Of a stretch of DNA of 64,000 nucleotides, positions 45,301 through 51,422 are shown one piece after another. Origin of the DNA: Methylobacter sp. (lineage in GTDB: Bacteria > Pseudomonadota > Gammaproteobacteria > Methylococcales > Methylomonadaceae). The notes beneath the pieces are model-generated. The model was given only the letters and a program-made list of their open reading frames with translations, was not told the origin of the DNA and searched no databases. Made by a program: the position numbers and the translations under genes. How positions within the stretch are numbered: the stretch's first letter is position 1; every line of letters begins with the position of its first letter. The DNA lies in assembly GCA_030679035.1 (NCBI GenBank), contig JAUXTH010000149.1, positions 1 to 64,000 of the forward strand, written 5' to 3'.

Positions 45301-46391
45301 AGCGGATCGATTTCAATCAAACGGTTCCGCGCTTGCGGTGAGAGGACACTAAGCCAGCCCATCAATCCACGCAAGGCGGCAACTATGCCGCCGTCAAAAC
45401 CTGAGGTCAATGACTGCACCCGATTGAACAGCAAGCCTTCTTTGATCTTGTCGGCTAAGAATTGTGCTGCCAAGTATTCCGCTACACTACGATGCACATA
45501 GCTGAATTCATCGTTATTGAGTTTGTTAAATAAACGGGTTTTTAAGGCCGCGCGGGTTTGTATGGCGGCGGGGATGGTTAATTCATTCAGGCAAATTCGG
45601 CCTTCTCTAGTTTGTCCTTCAGTGAAGCCGGCAGCATTATCGAGGATTTGTATTGCACATAAAAAGCCTGCCGCCTCAAGTAACTGTGGAATAGTCGCCG
45701 TTTGCTGTTGTGCTGCGGCATGTTCGTCATTAAACTCAGTAGCCAGCTGTTTCGATGCCAGTTCGTAAACCTGATGCTTGGTGGTCGGCCATTGCTGTCC
45801 ACCTTTGACGGCATCAATTATCATATCCAAGGTTTGCGGGTTATCCAGCAAACCGGTCAGACTAAATTGTTCGGCTTTTCCGATAAATGCGTCGGCGTTA
45901 TCCACTCGCTTATCGTTGCTGAGTATTTGCTTAATGTCTTCACGACTTAGCGGATCTAAATGCAGCTCTTTAATTTCAGAATCAAGGCTGACTTTCGATA
46001 AATCCTTATTATCGAGTGAACTGCGCCACTCCGCTTCGCGACAGGAAATGCGGAAACATTTGCAGCCTAACTTATCAAGCTTACCGCGAATAACACCCAA
46101 GGGTGTTCGGTCTGTGCTGTTGCCCGCTCGTGTTTCATCCAGGCCATCTATGAATAAAGTTTTGCCCTTCCATTCTTTCTCTCTGTCGAGATCGATAAAA
46201 TCGCGGGCAGTTTCATAGTGACCATTGTCGGTATTTTCCGCTTCCTTTTTGAATAAGCTGGATTTTCCAGCACCCGGCTCGCCCAGCAATACGTAAGTAT
46301 TCAAGTCTCTAAAATGCTCAGCTGGATAACTCTCGGCGCGAGAATCATCCACTTTAGCGGTACAGGTGCGTGGAACTTGATAATGAAGCAC
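42387..46391 (-). CDS. NACHT-type STAND NTPase with C-terminal PD-(D/E)xK-like domain
   Basis: Protein of 1334 residues. P-loop LLGEPGAGKSS (35-45), Walker B TLFIDGLDETR (78-88), an R-x-S-C-R sensor (114-118) and FSYVHRSVAEYLAAQFL after the ATPase are typical of NACHT proteins. A very long helical, probably HEAT-like region follows (about 340-1150) and would serve as sensor. The last 110 residues hold RADMKL (D1232) and LPIEIKRD (E1249, K1251), spaced like a PD-(D/E)xK nuclease. This plan fits anti-phage NLR-like proteins, with the effector at the C-terminus. It starts with GTG; no ATG is in frame upstream before a stop. It is a single gene, flanked by gspE and an IS110 element, and looks AT-richer than its neighbours, suggesting transfer. 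Function inferred. Confidence 0.75.
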   Translation of the reverse strand: MLHYQVPRTCTAKVDDSRAESYPAEHFRDLNTYVLLGEPGAGKSSLFKKEAENTDNGHYETARDFIDLDREKEWKGKTLFIDGLDETRAGNSTDRTPLGVIRGKLDKLGCKCFRISCREAEWRSSLDNKDLSKVSLDSEIKELHLDPLSREDIKQILSNDKRVDNADAFIGKAEQFSLTGLLDNPQTLDMIIDAVKGGQQWPTTKHQVYELASKQLATEFNDEHAAAQQQTATIPQLLEAAGFLCAIQILDNAAGFTEGQTREGRICLNELTIPAAIQTRAALKTRLFNKLNNDEFSYVHRSVAEYLAAQFLADKIKEGLLFNRVQSLTSGFDGGIVAALRGLMGWLSVLSPQARNRLIEIDPLGVVIYGDVKLFSVASKVQLLEAVRRELEKNINWITQSFEAITTKDMATHLLALLNSPERKNAEQNLLYCVLTGLSYSECIPELKQALLAVIRDQTFWTGVRTRALYAFLHQHPEDTDSLLELANNIRENKIEDDNSLLGLLLTKLFPVRIAASEIFQYLKPVKDDHVIGLYHFWDTVFVQNVTNEDLPIVLDDLADRGIGFLKVSHYSNLFSMAAKFLIRGLQIHGRNISLEKLYSWLSIGLDGYRCHLKSEHQQQIRDWLENQPNIYPGLLGFGISRINDFDKTFYEIYKISARLCNATPPDNLGLWWLEQALSTSNFQLRHEFFRQAFWTLQNESGHHGLSLEFFEHWLVDHSEFQETYQSLLFCPIEDWRIENAQSNHQWAKQHKDKLNAKLNYFNEHKTQIADGSAYPQIFHDLAMAYFDRYSEINGETGEERLSNFLSDDLELINAAKSGLLKILGRTDLPELADIFALALQNREHYIRLPFLVCMEKLFQENPSILYTLNDNVTSKALAFWYTYGAGEEPAWVKPLSLLYQVLTAKVLIAYVGAMLTGKKQYIHGLHQLAHDDDYQQIAKLTVIRLLNKYPVSGSKPQASYLEYLLKAAINQAEKAELLALVEKKLSYKGMDIVQRIYWLATGLIIEPAIHERLIRQEVDGNKIRINHLSSFLCLDWPIKDERYALPTSSIGMLIELLGPRCSPQRSAGANWVGRAENERDYVRSLLNKFGKNPTEESASVLAHLLSLPQLSAWHEQIRSAQQTQQLSRREALFKHPSAIQVINTLSNRKPANVADLTALAVDCLEQLYAEMHGSNTDSYKNFWNLDGNKPDNPRNENICRNYLIERLKPLLSQYDVNIELEAHQAKDKRADMKLSFTNNGKTFHLPIEIKRDYHSELWRAIHEQLIPLYTIAPETESRGLFLVIWFNHKKLPTHPQGLLPPTSAGQLAVMLRETLTPPEQKLIDVFVLDVSKK

Positions 46392-46518
46392 GAATTTAAT
46401 CCAGCCAGTAATCAGATGAGTGTTGGTGTCAGGGGAGCAAGTCTAATATTATTTGTCTAACGTATCAGGGCGTAGGGGGTGCTGAACGCAATGTAGCATA
46501 TAGGTATAGAAAACCAAC
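46392..46518. other. Short intergenic upstream of the NACHT gene
   Basis: Nothing recognisable apart from a possible promoter for the NACHT-type gene. The IS110 insertion lies only 140 bp from its start codon. Confidence 0.4.
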
Positions 46519-46532
46519 CGTCATCCCGGCAG
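46519..46532. repeat. Left fragment of the repeat split by IS110
   Basis: CGTCATCCCGGCAG is the first 14 bases of the dispersed repeat whose remainder starts at 47782 (AGGGAATGCCGGGATCC). The intact complementary arm is at 47881-47912. Confidence 0.8.
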
Positions 46533-46554
46533 ATACCGTCTTAAAGTCGGAAAA

Positions 46555-47526
46555 TCAATGCTTATTTGAATACGCCCAAAGCGGGTCAAAAGGTTCGCCG
46601 GATTTAAGAACGCCAAAAGCAATGTGAATGAGCTTGCGCATGGCGGCACAGGCAATGGCCTTACCGTTTTTGCCATTGGCTTTAAGGCGAATGCAGAAAT
46701 CGTGAATAATGGGGTTATGTTTCCAGGCACACAAAGCTGGCATATACAGTACCTTGCGTAAGATAGGGTCGCCGTTTTTGGCGATACGGGTTTTACCTGA
46801 CCATTGCCCCGATTGACGCAGAGCTGGCGCAAGGCCTGCGAAAGCGACGACTTGCTTAGCATTGGTAAAGCCTTGATGTGAACTAAAAGCAATGAGTAAA
46901 TGAGCAATTGTTGCAGCACCGATACCTGGAATGGATTCAAGTAGCTCGCGGCGTTTATCAAGATCGGGATTGTTGTTGATGAGGTCGTTGATAGCCTGAC
47001 GGATTGCCTTGATTTCATCTTCCACGGTCTTGAGCAGCGTGTTAATGGAATCAGTGATGCTAGCATCAGCGGTTTCCAGGCGGTTGCGCTCCATTTGTTG
47101 AATTTCGAGCAAATGCTCCAGGCGGCGCGTCAGGGCTTGCAATCGGCGTATCTCAAGTGGTGGCGGTGTCCACAAGCCTGGTTGCATCGCCAGCGCATAA
47201 CGGGCAATGAGCTTGGCATCGGCCTTGTCGGTTTTGGTGCGGCTCAGTTCGCTTTTGGCGAAGGCATTTATTTTAGCTGGATTAACGAGGCTAACCGAAT
47301 AACCGTTAACGACCAAGAAGTCCGCCAAAGGTAGGCTGTAAGCACCTGTCGCCTCCATGCAAATCAGCGGCTGGGCGAATAGATTAAAGGTTAATAACCA
47401 CGCGATGAAGGCCTCAAAACCTGCCTCATCGTTGCTAAAGTGTTTATGCTTATATTTGTTTTCTATAAGCAACGTTACATCGAATTTTTTCTTGGCAATA
47501 TCAACACCGACTGTTATTTGAAACAT
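46555..47526 (-). CDS. IS110-family transposase (DEDD recombinase)
   Basis: Protein of 323 residues from ATG at 47526 (a TTG at 47541 would add five). The N-terminal RuvC-like domain has DEDD residues: GVDIAKKKFDV, ICMEATGAY and RTKTDKADAKLIARYA. A coiled middle part follows. The C-terminal Tnp20 domain has ESIPGIGAATIAHLL and GQWSGKTRIAKNGDPILRKV, with the catalytic-type serine in S-G-x-T. GGAG lies 12 bp upstream of the ATG. By family it uses a bridge RNA to choose donor and target. Confidence 0.93.
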   Translation of the reverse strand: MFQITVGVDIAKKKFDVTLLIENKYKHKHFSNDEAGFEAFIAWLLTFNLFAQPLICMEATGAYSLPLADFLVVNGYSVSLVNPAKINAFAKSELSRTKTDKADAKLIARYALAMQPGLWTPPPLEIRRLQALTRRLEHLLEIQQMERNRLETADASITDSINTLLKTVEDEIKAIRQAINDLINNNPDLDKRRELLESIPGIGAATIAHLLIAFSSHQGFTNAKQVVAFAGLAPALRQSGQWSGKTRIAKNGDPILRKVLYMPALCAWKHNPIIHDFCIRLKANGKNGKAIACAAMRKLIHIAFGVLKSGEPFDPLWAYSNKH

Positions 47527-47579
47527 AGATATACACTCCAAAATGAGAAATAATGAAACAACCTTTTGAGTTTATTAAG

Positions 47580-47750
47580 AAACCACTCACTAAGTTCAGC
47601 CTTATTCATACAAGCTCGAAGCCTAAGTATACCGTTCGAACTATACTAGCGAGTGTGGATGGTGGAGGAGTTCAATCTGCCGGTCAGGCTTTAAGCCTCA
47701 GGGATAGCACGACTTCCTCCTCCATCCTCCCGATGATCAGTCGGGGATTC
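47580..47750 (-). ncRNA. Candidate bridge RNA of the IS110 element
   Basis: Read on the minus strand, a 5-prime hairpin (CCCGA ... TCGGG, 47729-47745) is followed by two stem-loops. The first (stem 47717-47727 with 47657-47670) encloses TATCCCT (47700-47706) and CCGGCAG (47677-47683) around an AGGCTT/AAGCCT hairpin. CCGGCAG is complementary to CTGCCGG of the actual target; TATCCCT shares TCCCT with its left half. The second (9-bp stem 47647-47655 with 47584-47592, plus AGTTC/GAACT) encloses ACGGTAT (47629-47635), identical to the element's own right end, and a complement of CTTAT (47601-47605), its left end. Order (target loop, then donor loop) is that of IS621. Confidence 0.72.
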
Positions 47751-47781
47751 TGGCCCTTTGAGGGAGTAGAATCAAGATATA

Positions 47782-47912
47782 AGGGAATGCCGGGATCCAG
47801 GTCACAGGGATGTGAAAATCAAAAAAGGTTCCATGCTGCTAAAAATGGTTAGCAAGATCGGAGACAACCATCCATGGCTTCTGGATCCCGGCATTCCCTG
47901 CCGGGATGACGA
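47782..47912. repeat. Right part of the repeat split by IS110
   Basis: From GGGAATGCCGGGATCCAGG to CTGGATCCCGGCATTCCC then TGCCGGGATGACG, the ends are complementary. Together with 46519-46532 it forms a large palindromic element of about 145 bp, the same family as the inner part of 4616-4841. No gene inside. Confidence 0.75.
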
Positions 47913-47970
47913 GTTTATCTGGTTCCATACAGCACGGGGGAACCGAAAAAAACCATAAATCCAGTTTTAT

Positions 47971-48975
47971 TTACAGCGACAATAAAAACTTCGCCTGCTC
48001 AATAATTTCACGTTCATCAATGTCCTTAATCGAATAATCCTGCTTGTTGAGTTTATACGGATTGACGATTGACGCGGACTTGACCACTTTGTTGATGTCG
48101 GTTTGGTAAACCCGGCTGACCGGGGTTGGGCCGAAGATGGTGATTGACGGCCTATTTAATCCCCAGGCCATATGGGTCGGGCCGGTGTCGTTGCCGATCA
48201 GTAAGTCGGCTTTGGCTATCAGCGCTTTCAGGCTGTTCAAATCCAGCTTGGGCATGACTTTGATCAGGTCGGATTGCGCCGCCATCCACTCTGCTGCGGC
48301 TTTTTCCTGCTCGCTACCCCAAACGACCAGGCAGTTTTGCTGTAACGCCTCGGCTATTTTTACAAACTTGGCGGCCGGATAGTTGCGGCTGTCCCAGGTT
48401 GAGCCGATCACCAGCACTATATTGAGCCGGTCTTTTGACAGGAAATCGTATATTTGCGGGTCTTCGTTGTTGAAAAACAGGAACGGCTTTTTATTGAGGA
48501 TTTGCTCGGTGATGATGTTAATCCCTAACGGGCTGGACAGTATCAGGGCATTTCTGTCGATGGTATTGGCATCGTAGGCGCAGGCCACTTTGACGTCATA
48601 AAACCATGATGCGGCTTTTTCCCGGATTGAATCGGCATCGAATCCGGCGATGCATTTTCCCTTTCCTATGAACTTGGCGGTGACCGCCGATTTAATCAGC
48701 CCTTGGGCGTCGATAACCAGGTCATAGTTGTTGTTTGCATAGCTGCGAATCTTTTTAAGCTGCGCAAAAATTCCGGCCTTGTTGGTTTTTAAGGCTTTCA
48801 GGTTAACCGTCAGAATGTTATCGATATCGGGATTGTGTTTTAAAACCTCGGCGAAGCGTTCTTCAACGATCCAGTCAATCTGGATTTGGGGGGAATGCGC
48901 CTTGATGAACTGTAACGCTACCATCGCATGCACGATGTCTCCCAGAGCCGAGAGTTTTACGATGGCGACTTTCAC
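47971..48975 (-). CDS. waaC: LPS heptosyltransferase I
   Basis: GT9 glycosyltransferase of 334 residues. KVAIVKLSALGDIVHAMVAL at the start and IGNDTGPTHMAWGLNRPSIT near the end are typical for WaaC, which adds the first L-glycero-D-manno-heptose to Kdo in the LPS inner core. The start is GTG, overlapping the waaF stop (GTGA). It is the second gene of a two-gene waaF-waaC operon. Other heptosyltransferases are possible, but the VDAQGLIKSA-type motif (VIDAQGLIKSAV) supports type I. Confidence 0.88.
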   Translation of the reverse strand: MKVAIVKLSALGDIVHAMVALQFIKAHSPQIQIDWIVEERFAEVLKHNPDIDNILTVNLKALKTNKAGIFAQLKKIRSYANNNYDLVIDAQGLIKSAVTAKFIGKGKCIAGFDADSIREKAASWFYDVKVACAYDANTIDRNALILSSPLGINIITEQILNKKPFLFFNNEDPQIYDFLSKDRLNIVLVIGSTWDSRNYPAAKFVKIAEALQQNCLVVWGSEQEKAAAEWMAAQSDLIKVMPKLDLNSLKALIAKADLLIGNDTGPTHMAWGLNRPSITIFGPTPVSRVYQTDINKVVKSASIVNPYKLNKQDYSIKDIDEREIIEQAKFLLSL

Positions 48976-50000
48976 TTAGGCCCTGATTGGGTAAGCGTTA
49001 TCAATTCAAGCACCCGATCGGGCGTGATGCCGGTCAGACAATGGGTGTGGCCTAGCGGGCATTCGCGCTTGAAACAGGGCGCGCAGTCAAGATTTAACGA
49101 GATAACCTGGGCCTTGTCGTTCAGCGGCGGCGTAAAGCCCGGATCCGACGAGCCGTAAATGGCGATGATTTTTTTATCCAATGCAGCGGCGACATGCATC
49201 AAGCCGGAATCGTTGGTCACCACGGTATTGGCCAGCGACATCAAATCGACCGCCTCGGCTAATGAGGTTCTGCCGGTGAAATCGGTGCAGAACCCGGAAC
49301 ACTCTTTGTTGATTTGTTCTGCGACAGCTTTATCCTTATCGGAGCCGAACAGCCAGACCTGCCAGCCTTGGTCGATCTTTTGCCGGGCGACTTCGGCGTA
49401 ATACTCGGTCGGCCAGCGCTTTGCCGGGCCGTATTCGGCGCCGGGGCATAAGGCCAGGGTCTTCACCGATGGTGTTAATTTGAATTTATCGATAACGACT
49501 TGTTGCCGATCTTTACTAATCGTTATCACAGGCTTTGGGCATACCGGCGGCGTAGACGCATCGACTGGCAGGCCCAGGGCGACGAAACGCTGCACGGTCA
49601 TGGTCAGCAGGTTCTTATCCAGTTTCCTGGCGTCGTTAAGCAAGCCCCAGCGGCATTCGCCGATGTAGCCGGTACGAATGGGGATATTGGCAAAGAACGG
49701 GGGGATTGCGGATTTCCAGGAATTCGGCAGTAGGATGGCCTGATCGTAGCCTTCCGAGCGTAAACTTTTGCCCAGTCTGATGCGCTCCATCAAGCCGAAC
49801 TTGCCTCGCGGCAGCGGCATGGCAATGGCTTTGGTCACTTCGGGCATTCTTTCCAGCAGGGATAATGTCCATGACGGCGCCAGCACGTCAATCCGGCAAT
49901 CGGGGCGGGTGTTTTTCAGGGCGATAAAAAGGCTTTGCGCCATCACCATATCGCCGACCCAGGAGGGACCGACGATTAGAATCTTGTGATATTTTTTCAA
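48972..50000 (-). CDS. waaF: LPS heptosyltransferase II
   Basis: GT9 enzyme of 342 residues. ILIVGPSWVGDMVMAQSLF, ILLPNSWKSAIPPFFANIPI then RTGYIGECRWGLLNDAR, FCPGAEYGPAKRWP-like (LCPGAEYGPAKRWPTEYYAE) and VTNDSGLMHVAAAL are WaaF signatures. It transfers the second heptose of the LPS core. The start appears to be TTG (followed by two AAA codons); no ATG is near. Coupled to waaC by a 4-bp overlap. Confidence 0.92.
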   Translation of the reverse strand: MKKYHKILIVGPSWVGDMVMAQSLFIALKNTRPDCRIDVLAPSWTLSLLERMPEVTKAIAMPLPRGKFGLMERIRLGKSLRSEGYDQAILLPNSWKSAIPPFFANIPIRTGYIGECRWGLLNDARKLDKNLLTMTVQRFVALGLPVDASTPPVCPKPVITISKDRQQVVIDKFKLTPSVKTLALCPGAEYGPAKRWPTEYYAEVARQKIDQGWQVWLFGSDKDKAVAEQINKECSGFCTDFTGRTSLAEAVDLMSLANTVVTNDSGLMHVAAALDKKIIAIYGSSDPGFTPPLNDKAQVISLNLDCAPCFKRECPLGHTHCLTGITPDRVLELITLTQSGPK

Positions 50001-50026
50001 GACCTTACCTGATATTCATAAGTCAT

Positions 50027-50099
50027 GTAGGGTACGCTGCGCGTACCTTTATGGAGCTTGGGGCGATGCTTGGAAAACGGTACGCGAAGCGTACCCTAC
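50027..50099. repeat. Inverted repeat GTAGGGTACGC ... GCGTACCCTAC
   Basis: Arms of about 20 bp (GTAGGGTACGCTGCGCGTACC type against GGTACGCGAAGCGTACCCTA) separated by about 30 bp. A dispersed-repeat type, possibly ending the ilvE transcript. Confidence 0.65.
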
Positions 50100-50174
50100 G
50101 TTACTGTTTTATCTTCGACTTCAACCGACCAAAGCAAGCTTTGGACTCCAAATATCACATCACGGACATCCTGA

Positions 50175-50194
50175 GTTCAAAGCGAGCTTTGAAT
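50175..50194. repeat. Short hairpin repeat (copy of 165-184)
   Basis: GTTCAAAG, CGAG, CTTTGAAT. Same hairpin as at 165-184 with the loop reversed. Confidence 0.55.
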
Positions 50195-50252
50195 ACGAAG
50201 CGACACGAAACTTTATGTTTCTTTCTTCGTAGTTAAATTTTTTTAAAAGCCT

Positions 50253-51176
50253 TTAAGCAACGTAAGTCAACCAGTCGGCATGATCGGCTCTGCGTCCATG
50301 CACATAGTCGAAATACAGCGACTGCAACTGCTGGGTGACGGGGCCACGGCTGCCGGAACCGATTACACGGTTATCCAGTTCCCTGATCGGCGTCACTTCA
50401 GCCGCAGAACCGGTAAAGAACGCTTCATCGGCCACGTAAATCTCATCGCGGGTAATGCGTTTTTCAATCACTTCATAACCTTGCTCTCTGGCGACCGTCA
50501 TGACCGTCTCGCGGGTAATGCCTTCCAGCGCCGAGGTGGTTTCCGGGGTATAAATTTTACCGTTGCGTACGATAAACAGGTTTTCGGCGCTGCCTTCCGC
50601 CGCGAAACCTTCATGATCCAGCATCAACGCTTCGTCGTAACCATTGGCGCGCGCTTCTTGTAACGCCAGAATCGAATTGATGTAATTGCCGTTGGCTTTG
50701 GCTTTGCACATGGTGCTGTTGTGATGGTTGCGGGTATAAGACGAGGTGCGAATGCGGATGCCTTGTTCTATGCTTTCCGCGCCCAGATACGCGCCCCACG
50801 ACCATGCGGCAACCATGACATGGACTTTTAGGTTGTCGGCTCTCAAGCCCATGCCTTCGGAACCTAAAAAGCACATGCTGCGGATATAGGCGCTGTCCAG
50901 GTTGTTCTTGGCAACCGCATCGCGCTGAACTTGATTCAGTTCGTCTTTGCCGTACGGCATTTTCATATTCATGATATGCGCGGAACGGAACAGGCGGTCG
51001 GTATGATCCTGCATCTTGAAAATCGCCGTGCCTTTTTCCGCGTGATAAGCACGTATGCCTTCAAACACGCCCAAGCCGTAATGCAAGGTATGCGTCAACA
51101 CATGGACTTTAGCTTCGCGCCACTCAACCCACTTTCCATCCAGCCAAATAACGCCATCTCTGTCGTCCATCGTCAT
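50253..51176 (-). CDS. ilvE: Branched-chain amino acid aminotransferase
   Basis: PLP-dependent transaminase of 307 residues, making Val, Leu and Ile from their 2-oxo acids with glutamate. THTLHYGLGVFEGIRAY, the lysine region CKAKANGNYINSILALQEA, DEALMLDHEGFAAEGSAENL and TGSAAEVTPIRELD are class IV aminotransferase signatures of IlvE (E. coli 309 residues). Monocistronic by position; the next gene upstream (glnE) is 246 bp away across a repeat. Confidence 0.95.
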   Translation of the reverse strand: MTMDDRDGVIWLDGKWVEWREAKVHVLTHTLHYGLGVFEGIRAYHAEKGTAIFKMQDHTDRLFRSAHIMNMKMPYGKDELNQVQRDAVAKNNLDSAYIRSMCFLGSEGMGLRADNLKVHVMVAAWSWGAYLGAESIEQGIRIRTSSYTRNHHNSTMCKAKANGNYINSILALQEARANGYDEALMLDHEGFAAEGSAENLFIVRNGKIYTPETTSALEGITRETVMTVAREQGYEVIEKRITRDEIYVADEAFFTGSAAEVTPIRELDNRVIGSGSRGPVTQQLQSLYFDYVHGRRADHADWLTYVA

Positions 51177-51225
51177 CGTTTATTCTCCAATATTAAGTTT
51201 ATTTGTTACTACTCAGCAGCCAAAA

Positions 51226-51389
51226 TAGAACGCTGATGACGCTGATCATTATGATTAAATAAGATTTTTCTTTTTTGCGTTTAAACTTTGATTTCTTACT
51301 AAGCTTTAAGACCAAACCCACTTTCAGTAACGTCCAAATAGTTATAATTATCCGCGTTAATCATAATTATCAGCGTCATCTGCGTTCCA
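51226..51389. repeat. Inverted pair of GAACGC-GATGACGC repeats
   Basis: GAACGCTGATGACGCTGATC at the left and the complement-type ATCAGCGTCATCTGCGTTC at the right, about 165 bp apart, as in 30184-30343. It fills the ilvE-glnE gap. Confidence 0.55.
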
Positions 51390-51422
51390 TCTTATTTTGA
51401 TGGCGCTTACTTGTGGATGCCG

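Larger units (their letters stand above)
46533..47781 (-). mobile_element. IS110-family insertion sequence, complete
   Basis: About 1249 bp. Boundaries are drawn from the interrupted repeat: the dinucleotide AG (CT in transposase orientation) occurs at both edges (46531-46532 and 47782-47783), as expected for IS110 recombination at a core dinucleotide with no terminal inverted repeats. One transposase gene and a roughly 255-bp upstream non-coding end that can encode a bridge RNA. The transposase is full length, so the copy may be active. Confidence 0.82.
50001..50252. other. Repeat-rich intergenic between ilvE and waaF
   Basis: Holds an inverted repeat (50027-50099) and the GTTCAAAG hairpin (50175-50194). 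No gene seen. Confidence 0.55.

Noticed and set aside
46521-47066. Second long frame inside the IS110 transposase region
   Set aside because: Same strand but another frame of a clear transposase; a shadow.
47553-47852. Plus-strand frame of 99 codons at the IS110 end
   Set aside because: It crosses the element boundary and the candidate bridge RNA; the palindromes explain the sequence better than a gene.
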